Positions 47,871 to 63,351 of a DNA stretch of 64,000 nt are shown here, piece after piece. Location: NCBI GenBank assembly GCA_959347315.1, contig OY365822.1, positions 8,646,809 to 8,710,808 of the forward strand, written 5' to 3'. Source of the stretch: Bimastos eiseni (Eukaryota > Annelida > Clitellata > Crassiclitellata > Lumbricidae). The notes beneath the pieces are model-generated. The model was given only the letters and a program-made list of their open reading frames with translations, did not search any database and had not been told where the DNA came from. Numbering within the stretch: the stretch's first letter is position 1; every line of letters starts with the position of its first letter. A program made the translations under genes and the position numbers.

Positions 47871-49958
47871 AAATGCGTATAAAATAACTAATTTTATTTT
47901 TCGATGAAAAATGTCAAAATATGAATTGAAGTTTTCTATTATCAGTAGCAGTTGAAAATATGTAGAAAATATGTAAGAAATTTAATAGCTTATAGACAGT
48001 CCAGTTTAGAAACTGTCAGCCACGTAAATGCAATCCCTACTCAGCCGATAAAAAACTGCGAGCAAGCCTAGATTATTCTGGTAAGCTTACACTAAAGTGA
48101 TAAATAAATGATTTTTGTAATTATTATTATTAATGTCATTGTAGTTATTATTGTTATTAAACTGTCATTTATAACGTGCCTAAACAGAATAAATCTAGTA
48201 CAAGCGCGTAACAGAAAAGTCTTGTCATAATAAATCTCGAACAGATAAGTCTTAAGGTTTATTTTGAAGAGTGACAGTGCCAACGATTTACGAATAAAAT
48301 CTGGCAGTTTATTCAATTCTGCCGGGCCTTCATCGCTATGTCATGGTGAAAAAAAATCCAGAATGAAACAGCGAATAAGTTATCATTAATTTAAAAAATC
48401 GAATGAGGAATTGATCGTTGATGCCACAGAAGTCTCGTACAAGAAACGAAGGCGTCATTAAACTATCGTTTTTATGGTGGGCGATAATTAGGATCATTTT
48501 TGACTCCATTGAGGTATTGAAACCACGCGAATCTGATGAAATCACTGAATAAAATAGTTATTCGAAGAGAGTAATGTTGAACTGTATAAATATTGGCTAA
48601 ATGGTGTTACTTGTGTCAGCATAATAGTTAGACGTCTTAAAGCTACTGGCCTATTTAAAGCTGTGGAGGACCATGACGTAAAAGCGTCGATCGATGATTG
48701 CTATCAGAAATTCGAGAAATACTGTGATTTGACCAGTTGTGGGCGGGTTTGACCGTTGATAAGGTGTAGGTTAAATCTGATGAGGCAGGTGCTGTATAAC
48801 GACTTTGATTAAGTTTTTGGGAAATTTAGCTTCGGCCACCATGCAGCAACTTTCTAAAAAATGTTTTAAAATAATCCACAGGATCTTTGAAATTGTCTGA
48901 TATAATTATAGAGTTTACCTAGCTAGCTAAATATCATGAAAATATAAATTTACACCACACATACACTTTAGGAGTATTGGCCAAATGGTTAGGGGCCGTT
49001 CACATATTATATAACGCATAAAATCTCAATTCATGACCCACCCTCTACCCTTAATAAGGTTTTATAACAGCAGCTGTGACCCCTCCCCCACCAACCCTAT
49101 ATTATCTAACAGATATGCTACCCACCCCCCTACCCCACCCCAGCCTATAGGCACATTAAAAGACATACAATCGACATAATTGTACTGCACAATTTGACAC
49201 TTTTAAAACAATACGGTATTAGTTAGCACTTTAGTAGCAGTGATTCAACTGATAATTGTCTTTATCCAATTCAAGTACTGCAGTAAAAATCATCATATGC
49301 CCATTAGCTATGTAACAAAAGCTGCCTTAAAATTGTGTACTCTCTCGTGCCAATGATGATTAGACAGCATGTATGGAGCTCCTCTGCATCTTAATAATCA
49401 CACTTTTAATGGCGCTAAATTCACTTGTATTAATTACGGTAACTAATTGGGTAGTCACACAGAATTGAATTTTAGAGCATTTAGAGCTATGCACATGAAA
49501 TTGTTAAAATTGTAAACAGCAAATTGTTAAAAGTAGATTTATAAAATAAAAATTAAGAACGTCAAATCAATTCACCAGGTGGCAGCTAATGGTGCTAGTT
49601 TTGGTTCACAACGTATTGTGAACTTCGATTAAACAATGAAGGTCCGTAGTACATGGAATTTCCAATTGGCAGGCAAACAGGCAAAATAGCATAAGCTGAA
49701 AAAGTTTGTTATATAACAAAACCTTCAACCTACCCCCCACCCTACACAATATACCGCTAACAAAAGCGGAACCCACCCAACTACCCCTTGAGCGTTATAT
49801 AATATGTGAACGGCACCTTATTCATTGCTCAAGTAATAACATAAAAGATTTATCTTTGTTATTTTTATCTAGTGATTTTACTCATTGCAGTTGTGTTTAT
49901 GTGACTCTTTTGAAGTGTTTCCATCTGTGAGTGTTGTACTCGTGTATTCTTTTTTTAG
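47871..49958. other. Region between the CIB gene and CDC42 coding exons
   Basis: Should contain CDC42's untranslated first exon. About 48100-48520 resembles the TATAGCGCC-type dispersed repeats (aagtcttaaggtttattttg). 48992-49817 is a MITE. No coding exon seen. Confidence 0.45.
48992..49817. mobile_element. Harbinger-like MITE, TTA target duplication
   Basis: Ends GGGGCCGTTCACATATTA... and, reversed, GGTGCCGTTCACATATTA... match at 25 of 26 bases, through tataacgc. TTA at 48989-48991 and 49818-49820. 826 bp, no transposase frame. Same end type as 41713-42163. Confidence 0.85.
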
Positions 49959-53346
<3,388 letters not shown>

Positions 53347-53877
53347 GTCATTGTTACGGCTGTCGTAATAACTTCACTCGTCAACTGAGTTTCTTTCCTG
53401 GCATTACTGCAGTTACAGCATAAACTGGGGTTTAACTCAGACGAATTTTGAACGTGTATATTGCCTTTATTTTTAGATATCCTACAAGCGAGTCATTAAG
53501 TATTTTGGCCTTATTGAAAACAGTGGATGACATTAATTGAAAAATATTAATTGTAATTAATTTTTGCAAATTTGTGTTTATTGCCAGTAACTTTATTAGG
53601 TGTTTTCTTTAAAAGAATTTTATGCTTTTCGTTCATTCATTTTAGCATTTTTGTAGCACCCTCAAGAATTCTACTTGGAGTTGCCTTTTGGTTTCTGTGT
53701 AAAACAGCAAGGGCGGTAGTCTTTAATATTTTAATTTATGTTGCTAACTTTACAGATTTAAATCATGCCTGAACTTGGCATGCCATGAAGCAACACCCTC
53801 CTGTGAACTATTCATTTGATCAAAATCTTCACTGTCTCTGTCTCCTGGAATATTTGCTTCTTATGAGCACGTTACTG

Positions 53878-54106
53878 TGTGGCACAGTGGCCGATCGGTT
53901 AGAGTGGTCAGCCCGTGGTGTTCAGTGTGTGCTGAGCGCATGGGTTCGAGCCTCTTCCGGGGCGTCACTATGTAGGGACCTTGAGCAAGTCCTTCACGCA
54001 CCATTGCTCTGCAGTACAACTGCAATTGCGCCGTCGTGGCGTGTGTATGCACTTCTGAGCAAAAGATGTTGGAAGAGGGGCGGTATCAAATTTCGGTAAT
54101 AATAAA
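53878..54106 (+). mobile_element. SINE-1, in the CDC42 3' UTR or flank
   Basis: Full-length: gtggcacagtggccgatcgg, catgggttcgagcctcttcc, accttgagcaagtccttc, cgtcgtggcgtg and ttggaagaggggcggtatca. Confidence 0.9.
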
Positions 54107-54924
54107 ATAATAATTTTGCAATATCTATATTTTAAGACTATATCTTTGTATTGAATAGTAATGGGTGGTAGTTATTTTTATTTGAAAACATGTTGCTAGT
54201 TTTAAATATTTAAATCGTGCCTTAGCTTGGCTTGCTTTACTTTAACGTAACACCCTTCTGTGATCTATTCATTTATCTGATCATAGCCTCCATTGGACTC
54301 CACCTCCAAGAAAGGTTGCTTCATTTAGTATATTGCATATCTATATTTTAAGAATATCTATGCCTTGAGTTAATTTGCCTTGCTTGGTGCTGCAATGTTT
54401 ACTTTTATCTGCAATGTAACTTGTCATCATTATATGATTTTAGTTAGTTTATTTAATTCTACTGTAGAGTACATTCTGTGTTGTATATAAATTGTTATGG
54501 CTTTGGCTTCGGTATATTTCATTTCGCAGATTTTATCTGCTTGTTAGCAATTCATGTGCTTGATAATGTGCATAATCAAAAATGTTTTGACTGCTTTTAG
54601 CGACTTTTGTATTTTGTTTCCCCAAGTAACTTCTTCCATATGTCCAAATAGGTTGGTGTCAATTTTCATCTTCTATTGTTGTTTATTTTTTCCCATCAAA
54701 AACTTCAACTGCTTCTTTTTCCTAGTATATTTAGACCAATAGCACAATTTTATATGTTACATTCACTTCTTAAATAGCCATGGTTCTGCTTAAAACTTAT
54801 TAATTATTGTTACTAATTAAATTTGTAACACATGCACAGTCACACTGTTTTTATCTGAGGTGCTTATAGTTAGCTGCCCAGGAAGAAATGCAGTTATATA
54901 TCCATGAGCTTGTCTTGTTCATGC

Positions 54925-54930
54925 AATAAA
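54925..54930 (+). terminator. Candidate polyadenylation signal of CDC42
   Basis: AATAAA about 1.6 kb after the CDC42 stop, in AT-rich sequence, giving a long 3' UTR containing a SINE at 53878. Other sites could be used. Confidence 0.3.
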
Positions 54931-55369
54931 TTGTATCGTATGTGGTTACAATTCTTACGAGCTTGATGAACTTACCTCGCATGTAATACTTGGTCAATGT
55001 TATCGACTGTTTTATTGTAATTAATATTTATACAGCGCCGTCACAAGAGACTTATCAGACGTGCTCCGATCACTGCTGAGATGCTGCCATTGGCCAAGAT
55101 AGCTGCATGTTTCTTTGCAATGTCATGTTTTATCATGGTTGGTTGAATGCGATTTTTTCTCAATTAGTTTCTTTATTGGGGCTTCAGGGTGGCCTACAGA
55201 GGGCTATTAAGTGATTCAGCTAAAGATGTGTTAATATGTGCCTGGTTTGAATTAACTCAAGGGTGGGTGACAGAACATTGCCAATATAAGGCCTATATAG
55301 CCTTTATATGCACTGAAGTGAAAGATGTGTAGTTAATTACAGGCTGAGTGTATGAGGTGCATCAAAGTA

Positions 55370-55462
55370 GGCCTATATATGCATATGTATGACCGTAGTA
55401 TAGCCGACGTCAAGTTATAATATTATAATTATGTCCCCAAACAATATACTCCAACACACTTA
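55370..55462 (-). repeat. Repeat arm inverted relative to 52010-52097
   Basis: Reverse complement shares about 85 bp with the earlier arm, with a few differences (tatactacgg versus tatgcatcgg). Confidence 0.75.
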
Positions 55463-55861
55463 CCATCCACTAAAAGGCTTACAACGCTTGACCAATCACC
55501 GTAGTAGGTGGAGAGTGGCAACATTACTGTCAATATGCCCCATCGACAATAAACAAACCACTCAATCACTACTGGAAAGGAATATGGCACCTGCTAATCG
55601 CTAGAAGTTCTGGAATTGACTTTTAACCGTTAGAGGTCTGAGGGTTTGAGTCTGAACCGAAAGTACCTTAACTGAAGATGGTAGAGTCGTAGTCTAAGAT
55701 ATGACACTCAATGTATCTGAATGTTCAAGTCACCTACCTTGGGATGTATGGCGACACCACACGATTGGGTGGACCGCGATTGTCGTTGCTAAGATACCAG
55801 CAACCCAGTCGCTACGTGGCGCCACGGTTTGTGTACTTTGACCACGACACAGACCAAATAC

Positions 55862-57140
55862 ACAGCGCCGCTAGACACTAGACGCTGCTAGACACTAGAC
55901 GCCGTTAGACACTAGTCACTAGACGCCGCTAGACACTAGCCACCGCTAGACACTAGCCACCGCTAGACACTAGCCACCGCTAGACACTAGCCACCGCTAG
56001 ACACTAGACGCCGCTAGACACTAGCCACTAGACGCCGCTAGACACTAGCCACCGCTAGACACTAGCCACCGCTAGACACTAGCCACCGCTAGACACTAGC
56101 CACCGCTAGACACTAGACGCCGCTAGACACTAGCCACTAGACGCCGCTAGACACTAGCAACTAGACGCCGCTAGACACTAGACGCCGCTAGACACTAGAC
56201 GCCGCTAGACACTAGACGCCGCTAGACACTAGACGCCGCTAGACACTAGCCACTAGACGCCTCCAGACACTAGACGCCGCTAGACACTAGCCACGAGACG
56301 CCGCTAAACACTAACCACTAGACGCCGCTAGACACTAGCCACTAGACGCCGCTAGACACTTGCAACTAGACGCCGCTAGACACTAGCCACTAGACGCCGC
56401 TAGACACTAGCCACTGCTAGGCACTAGCCACTAGACGCCGCTAGACACTAGCCACTAGACGCCGCTAGACACTAGCCACTAGACGCCTCCAGACACTAGA
56501 CGCCGCTAGACACTAGCCACGAGACGCCGCTAAACACTAACCACTAGACGCCGCTAGACACTAGCCACTAGACGCCGCTAGACACTAGCCACTAGACGCC
56601 GCTAGACACTTGCAACTAGACGCCGCTAGACACTAGCCACTAGACGCCGCTAGACACTAGCCACTGCTAGGCACTAGCCACTAGACGCCGCTAGACACTA
56701 GCCACTAGACGCCGCTAGACACTAGCCACTAAACGCCGCTAGACACTAGCCACTAGACGCCGCTAGACACTAGACGCCGCTAGACACTAGCCACTAGACG
56801 CCGCTAGACACTAGCAACTAGACGCCGCTAGACACTAGACGCCGCTAGACACTAGACGCCGCTAGACACTAGCCACTAGACGCCTCCAGACACTAGACGC
56901 CGCTAGACACTAGCCACGAGACGCCGCTAAACACTAACCACTAGACGCCGCTAAACATTAGACGCCGCTAGACACTAGCCACTAGACGCCGCTAGACACT
57001 AGCCACTAGACGCCGCTATACACTAGACGCCGCTAGCCACTAGACACAAGCCACTAGACGCCGCTAGACACTAGCCACTAGACGCCGCTATACACTAGAC
57101 GCCGCTAGCCACTAGACACAAGCCACTAGACACCGCTACA
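55862..57140. repeat. CTAG-rich minisatellite with higher-order structure
   Basis: About 1.28 kb built from 17-bp units ctagacactagacgccg and ctagacactagccaccg and a 24-bp unit with an extra ccactag block. A variant block (cgcctccagacactag, gccacgagacgccgctaaac, actaaccactag) recurs at about 56248, 56478 and 56873, indicating block duplication. Confidence 0.95.
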
Positions 57141-57896
57141 CTTTAGGAAAACCTATCTCGGTGCATTTAGTAGCGTATGACTCATACGCCAACAATGTTT
57201 CTATCATTCGCAATGACAAGACTGGTGCATGTCAGTCGTTGCAAGTCAGTCGTTGCAGTCTCACACGTTAGTGCAAATAAAATTATTTTTATTATATTTT
57301 AATTTCTCACGAATGAGTTTTGGATATTTTTATACTGCGCCATTGAGGGCAGCATCACCATATAAGAAACCTTAAGGAAAAGTGCGTTAACAGGTAACAA
57401 TAGTAGTGATAAATTCGTTTATTTTGTTAGTGGCACTTATTGCTGGATCTCAGCGAGGGTTTCACAAAAGCCACTAGGCTACAAAGAGAGATAATATAAT
57501 GTAGCAATTGCTGGAATTATTGAGATTTGGAGTCGGCGGGTGGGTTGAGATTACTTTTATATATGTATAAAACAATAGGCATACAATTTATTGCGTCATT
57601 TGCGGAAAGTTGGGAGTCGTTTGAGCGGGGAAGGATGACTTAACGCCGCCGGAAACAGAGCACTGGACGTGTCTATCGCTCCAGATGATGGGCTGAAGTA
57701 TGCAATCCTCGACTGAAGTTACTCGCTCCTCTGTGGTTGAAGTTCCAGTCGGAAGACAACACAGGGGCGCAGCCATTGATAGAAACCGTAGTGTTTGATC
57801 GGCTGCCGACGCTAAGCCCAAACCACGACGGCGCTGCATATAGTAACGACACCAGCCCGAAGTGTCGTATAAGCGTCAAGGCTCTGCTGGCCTAGT
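57141..57896. other. Unique insert inside the CTAG minisatellite
   Basis: About 756 bp of non-repetitive sequence. Two overlapping minus-strand open frames (57588-57879) have no recognisable domain and are not called as a gene. Confidence 0.5.
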
Positions 57897-58024
57897 GCGC
57901 ACTAGCCACTAGACGCCTCCAGACACTAGACGCCCCTAGACACTAGCCACGAGACGCCGCTAAACACTAACCACTAGACGCCGCTAAACATTAGACGCCG
58001 CTAGCCACTAGCCACTAGACGCCG
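57897..58024. repeat. Displaced fragment of the CTAG minisatellite
   Basis: Contains the same variant block (gcctccagacactag, gccacgagacgccgc, taaacattagacgccgctag) as 56873-56985, so it is a copy of, or continuous with, the array end. Confidence 0.9.
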
Positions 58025-59289
58025 TTTAAAGGTCTATATTATAATTATAAGGCCTATATGCCAACAACTGTGGATCGCCTATAATTGTACGGATATCTTT
58101 TGCAGCATTATAACCTTCTTCATAAAAAGTACCATGAGGTGAGTGGATTGACGGCGGAGGGATATCGGTGATTTTTTTATACAGTTTCCATCACTTTCGA
58201 CGGCATGTCTCTGGGCAAGATGTATAGATTGATTGACAATGCCGTTCCTTTTATAATTTTATTGTATCTGATCATTCATAAGGCTCCTCTCACAGCATAA
58301 GTCGTTCAGAAGCAATCTCAGTGAGAGGTATACGGTACAGTTACACCTCTAGAAAAGGAAGGTTTTGAGGTGAAAGGAGATGGAATGTCATCGGAGGGGA
58401 TGGTTGAGCGTAGAGAAGAGGGATTTCCAGCAAAGTCTCGCTTGTTATATACAGGTCAAGTTTAGATGATCGGTATACGCTTCTCCTCCTCCCCATCGTA
58501 TCAAATCTGCCTCCTCTGACTACTAATCTTAGCGACGCAACTGCACACGGCCATACACAGGCGGACCAGCAGACGGACTTACACAGAAGCCCACAAATGT
58601 ATGGCCTATACAGACTGGTCGAACTAGAGACATATACAGAGAGACAGACAAGCAGCAGGACAGATTGTATATATGCCTTTCTCTTCGCATGGTGGATGAG
58701 GCGGGAGCAGGGCGGGAGCAGGTTCATGGCGCATGGTGGACAAGGGCGGGATGCAGGTGGATAGGACGGGTGCATGGTGCATGTGGATCATCGAGCATTT
58801 ACACGGCAATTTCTCATCCACACGCCAGTGTCGTTCGAATTCGACAATTGACATGAGCGACTGTTTGTTAGAAGGTCAATAGAGAGCACGTTAGCATAAT
58901 CGTAAAGTACTCGCAACGGTTCTTGTACACTGTACTGTTACGGTGGGAAATCAATCATTTCGCGCGTGGTTTATGATGGTTAGATAATGAACTACATGGT
59001 TGTTCATTATACAAAAGCCAAGTGAAGACACGACTGCTTTTGGCGATGTATTATGGCGAGGGCAGCTACTGCTAGTCCTCCCAGCATCAAGCAAATTCAC
59101 TGGAAGTCGTTGCACTAAGTCCAAGATTGTGTAGGGTCGTCCATCTGGTCACGATGCTAAACATTGTGTGAACCTAAATGTGTTGTTGACCTGAACTTAA
59201 CTTCACTATTTTATTATTGTCGATCGACGTGTTGAAGTGCACATAATATATTATATGCGTTGGGTCTATTTTCTTGTAGATCGGTCAAA
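58025..59289. other. Intergenic sequence before the duplicated unknown exon
   Basis: No supported gene. A G-rich ggcgggagcagg-type patch lies at 58690-58790. A LINE-tail-like ctcagtgagagg occurs at about 58317. Confidence 0.4.
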
Positions 59290-59491
59290 ATGTCCGAACT
59301 GCGAGAGTGGAGAAAACACTTCTACGTGGATTCGCAGTCAAATGAGTTTGTCTGTATGACCTGTGACCTACAGATAAGGAGGTCAACGGACGAGGTCAAC
59401 GATGATCCGGAGACTGTTCATCAGGCGTTGAACGCTGACTGCAGTCGACACAAACCTACAGTCGATGGACCCCACTTTGATCCATCCTCAG
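59290..59491 (+). CDS. Unknown gene, first coding exon, copy A of a tandem duplication
   Basis: Frame of 67 codons plus one base, from an ATG to a possible donor (CCTCAG followed by gtattc). Without splicing it would read through to a stop after GIHYTYLV. The protein starts MSELREWRKHFYVDS. It contains NEFVCMTCDL and, about 25 residues later, ADCSRH, so a CxxC plus C-x2-H set could bind zinc. I do not recognise the family. A near copy lies 3239 bp downstream. A possible acceptor (ttttcttgtag) ends 13 bp before the ATG, suggesting an upstream untranslated exon. Preservation of an open frame in both copies, despite about 8% divergence, supports it being coding. No later exon was identified. Confidence 0.5.
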
Positions 59492-59686
59492 GTATTCATT
59501 ACACGTATCTTGTATAATAATTAAACAGGTACCATAAATTATCATAGTCGAATGATAGCAACTTTTATACCGCTTTGTTGGGCAGCTGTGCGTTTTGGCT
59601 AAACTGTGTCAGCCATAAGAGAAACTAGAGTAATTAAATAGAAGAAAAGACTCGTCGGGCATAAAACATCCCCAGATAATTATGTA

Positions 59687-59987
59687 TCCTTGATCTCTAG
59701 ACCCACAATCGCTGTCCTACACTTTCTGCCGGAATCGACGTGTGTACGTGTTACGTCACGCAATCTCATAGCCTATCTCATAGCGCGTAACTGTATATAT
59801 ATATATATATATATACGCGCTATGAGATAGGCTATGAGATTGCGTAGCCTATCTCATAGCACGTAACTGTATATATATATATATATATATATATACGCGC
59901 TATGAGATAGGCTATGAGATTGCGTGACGTAACACGTACACACGTCGATTCCGGCAGAAAGTGTAGGACAGTGGGTCTAGAGATAAA

Positions 59988-59994
<7 letters not shown>
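59687..59994. repeat. Hairpin-forming inverted repeat, copy A
   Basis: Left arm tatccttgatctctagaccc...cgacgtgtgtacgtgttacg...ctcatagcgcg. The right arm is its reverse complement (about 110 bp, near identical, with a 6-base gap). The centre holds two (TA)n runs and a second nested inversion of ctatgagataggctatgaga. Confidence 0.9.
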
Positions 59995-60023
<29 letters not shown>

Positions 60024-60197
60024 TATATATATATATATAAATATATATATGTCTCTCTCATGGCGTAGGCACAAGCGAGAATGGCCAGTAACGCAGTCGT
60101 TTTCGTTAGGGCGAAGTTGTTGATTTTTTAACTTCACCGTTCCATATCAAAGATGATTTGGTGTCGCACTGCTGCTCCTTTCTCCAGGCTTGGGACT

Positions 60198-60338
60198 AAC
60201 ATTGTCAAAGTCCAAACATTGTCAAAGTCCAAACATTGTCAAAGTCCAAACATTGTCAAAGTCCAAACATTGTCAAAGTCCAAACATTGTCAAAGTTCAA
60301 ACATTGTCAAAGTCCAAACATTGTCAAAGTCCAACCGT
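60198..60338. repeat. 17-bp minisatellite, 8 units, copy A
   Basis: Unit cattgtcaaagtccaaa, the sixth with gttcaaa. Direct tandem repeats without unique spacers. Confidence 0.95.
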
Positions 60339-60477
60339 GGCGGAGTTCGTTCTTAGGTCGACGTTGATTGGTCTAATTTAACCACAATGAAAAACCAGAA
60401 TGACCCTCTCAATATCTATTTGTCCAATTGCCATCTGTCGTCAACCAGCCAGTCATGATTTTAGTCGACAAGTGTCA

Positions 60478-62195
60478 GTATGTCTGTCTGTCTGTGTCTA
60501 TGTTTGTTTGTCTGTCTGTGTCTATGCTTGTTTGTCTGTCTGTGTCTATGTTTGTCTGTCTGTCTGCCTGTCTATGTTTGTCTGTCTGTCTGTGTCTATG
60601 TTTGTTTGTCTGTCTGTGTCTATGTTTGTTTGTCTGTCTGTGTCTATGTTTGTGTGTCTGTCTGTGTCTATGTTTGTCTGTCTGCCTGTGTCTATGTTTG
60701 TCTGTCTGTCTGTGTCTATGTTTGTTTGTCTGTCTGTGTCTATGTTTGTTTGTCTGTCTGTGTCTATGTTTGTTTGTCTGTCTGTGTCTATGTTTGTCTG
60801 TCTGTCTGTGTCTATGTTTGTTTGTCTGTCTGTGTCTATGTTTGTTTGTCTGTCTGTGTCTATGTTTGTCTGTCTGTCTGCCTGTCTATGTTTGTCTGTC
60901 TGTGTCTATGTTTGTCTGTCTGCCTGTGTCTATGTTTGTCTGTCTGTCTGTTTCTATGTTTGTTTGTCTGTCTGTGTCTATGTTTGTTTGTCTGTCTGTG
61001 TCTATGTTTGTTTGTCTGTCTGTGTCTATGTTTGTTTGTCTGTCTGTATCTATGTTTGTCTGTCTGTCTGCCTGTCTATGTTTGTCTGCCTGTGTCTATG
61101 TTTGTCTGTCTGCCTGTGTCTATGTTTGTTTGTCTGTCTGTGTCTATGTTTGTCTGTCTGTCTGTGTCTATGTTTGTCTGTCTGCCTGTGTCTATGTTTG
61201 TCTGTCTGTCTGTGTCTATGTTTGTCTGTCTGCCTGTGTCTATGTTTGTATGTCTGTCTGTGTCTATGTCTGTCTGTCTGTGTCTATGTTTGTCTGTCTG
61301 CCTGTGTCTATGTTTGTCTGTCTGTCTGTGTCTATGTCTGTCTGTCTGCCTGTGTCTATGTTTGTCTGTCTGTCTGTGTCTATGTTTGTCTGTCTGTCTG
61401 TGTCTATGTTTGTCTGTCTGTCTGTGTCTATGTTTGTCTGTCTGCCTGTGTCTATGTTTGTCTGTCTGCCTGTGTCTATGTTTGTCTGTCTGCCTGTGTC
61501 TATGTTTGTCTGTCTGTGTCTATGTTTGTCTGTCTGCCTGTGTCTATGTTTGTCTGTCTGTCTGTTTCTATGTTTGTTTGTCTGTCTGTGTCTATGTTTG
61601 TTTGTCTGTCTGTGTCTATGTTTGTTTGTCTGTCTGTGTCTATGTTTGTTTGTCTGTCTGTATCTATGTTTGTCTGTCTGTCTGCCTGTCTATGTTTGTC
61701 TGTCTGTGTCTATGTTTGTCTGTCTGCCTGTGTCTATGTTTGTTTGTCTGTCTGTGTCTATGTTTGTCTGTCTGTCTGTGTCTATGTTTGTCTGTCTGCC
61801 TGTGTCTATGTTTGTCTGTCTGTCTGTGTCTATGTTTGTCTGTCTGCCTGTGTCTATGTTTGTATGTCTGTCTGTGTCTATGTCTGTCTGTCTGTCTGTG
61901 TCTATGTTTGTCTGTCTGCCTGTGTCTATGTTTGTCTGTCTGTCTGTGTCTATGTCTGTCTGTCTGCCTGTGTCTATGTTTGTCTGTCTGTCTGTGTCTA
62001 TGTTTGTCTGTCTGTCTGTGTTTATGTTTGTCTGTCTGTCTGTGTCTATGTTTGTCTGTCTGCCTGTGTCTATGTTTGTCTGTCTGCCTGTGTCTATGTT
62101 TGTCTGTCTGCCTGTGTCTATGTTTGTCTGTCTGTCTGTGTCTATGTTTGTCTGTCTGCCTGTGTCTATGTTTGTCTGTCTGCCTGTGTCTGTTT
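60478..62195. repeat. 24-bp TGTC-rich minisatellite, about 70 units, copy A
   Basis: Unit tatgtttgtctgtctgtctgtgtc with TTTG and GCCTG variants. The period is mostly 24, so all three plus frames stay open for more than 590 codons. This is repeat, not a gene. Confidence 0.95.
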
Positions 62196-62528
62196 GCCTG
62201 CTTTAAAGCCGTCGCCACCCGCTTGCAACAACGCTCAGGTCTTATTAGTTTTTCTTTATTGTCACCAGGTGTCGTAACAAGCTCTTATTTATCGACTCTT
62301 TTGCGGTCCTTCATCTTTGTATGACTATTAAAACCTTCGATTCATATAAACTTTATTCAAGATTCTGTCATGGTGCTCAGTGAAAGGTTTCAAATCAGAA
62401 TTTCAATTTGTCACCAACACATCCTATATCCAAGTCAAAAATTCCATCGTGTTCCTTTTACAGGACTGTACGCTCAGGCCAGGAGATGCACAGACCTCAG
62501 TGAGTTACTAATATCCTATCCTACCAAA

Positions 62529-62730
62529 ATGTCCGAACTGCGAGAGCGGGGAAAACACTTCTACGTGGATTCGCAGTCAAATGAGTTCGTCTGTATGACC
62601 TGTGACCTTCGGATTAGGAGGTCAACGGACGAGGTCAACGATGATCCAGAGGCTGTTCATCAGGCGTTGGACGTTGACTGCAGTCAACACAACCCTATAG
62701 TCGACGGACCACCCTTTGATCCATCCTCAG
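62529..62730 (+). CDS. Unknown gene, first coding exon, copy B of a tandem duplication
   Basis: Paralogue of the exon at 59290: same length, same putative donor, same cysteines and histidines (NEFVCMTCDL, VDCSQH). By eye, 16 bases differ, giving 10 amino-acid replacements and 6 silent changes, with no indel. The sequence before the ATG is unrelated to copy A beyond caaa, while the sequence after the donor is almost identical. The frame is also open upstream to about 62370, and an acceptor-like ccttttacag ends at 62463. Function unknown; downstream exons lie beyond the window or inside the repeats. Confidence 0.5.
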
Positions 62731-62926
62731 GTATTCATTACACGTATCTTTTATAATAATTAAACAGGTACCATAAATTATCATAGTCGAATGATAGCAA
62801 CTTTTATACCGCTTTGTTGGGCAGCTGTGCGTTTTGGCTAAACTGTGTCAGCCATAAGAGAAACTATAGTAATTCAATAGAAGAAAAGACTCGTCGGGCA
62901 TAAAACATCCCCAGATAATTATGTAT

Positions 62927-63025
62927 CCTTGATCTCTAGACCCACAATCGCTGTCCTACACTTTCTGCCGGAATCGACGTGTGTACGTGTTACGTCACGC
63001 AATCTCATAGCCTATCTCATAGCGC

Positions 63026-63061
<36 letters not shown>

Positions 63062-63150
63062 TTATAGGCTATGAGATTGCGTGACGTAACACGTACACAC
63101 GTCGATTCCGGCAGAAAGTGTAGGACAGTGGGTCTAGAGATAAAGGATAT
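62927..63150. repeat. Hairpin-forming inverted repeat, copy B
   Basis: Same arms as copy A, but a simpler centre: one (TA)n run and cagttataggctatg, lacking the nested inversion. Confidence 0.9.
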
Positions 63151-63351
63151 ATATATATATATATATATATATACAGTATATATATATATATAAATATATA
63201 TATGTCTCTCTCATGGCGTAGGCACAAGCGAGAATGGCCAGTAACGCAGTCGTTTTCGTTAGGGCGAAGTTGTTGATTTTTTAACTTCACCGTTCCATAT
63301 CAAAGATGATTTGGTGTCGCACTGCTGCTCCTTTCTCCAGGCTTGGGACTA

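Noticed and set aside
57588..57879. Two overlapping minus-strand frames of about 70-80 codons
   Set aside because: No recognised domain, no convincing splice context, and the frames overlap each other.
60198..60338. CRISPR-like short direct repeats
   Set aside because: 17-bp units are contiguous with no unique spacers, in an animal genome.
60400..62324. Three overlapping frames of 592-625 codons rich in Cys, Leu, Val and Ser
   Set aside because: All three frames are open because the 24-bp unit is a multiple of three and lacks stops. There is no non-repeat domain, and the same happens partly on the minus strand.
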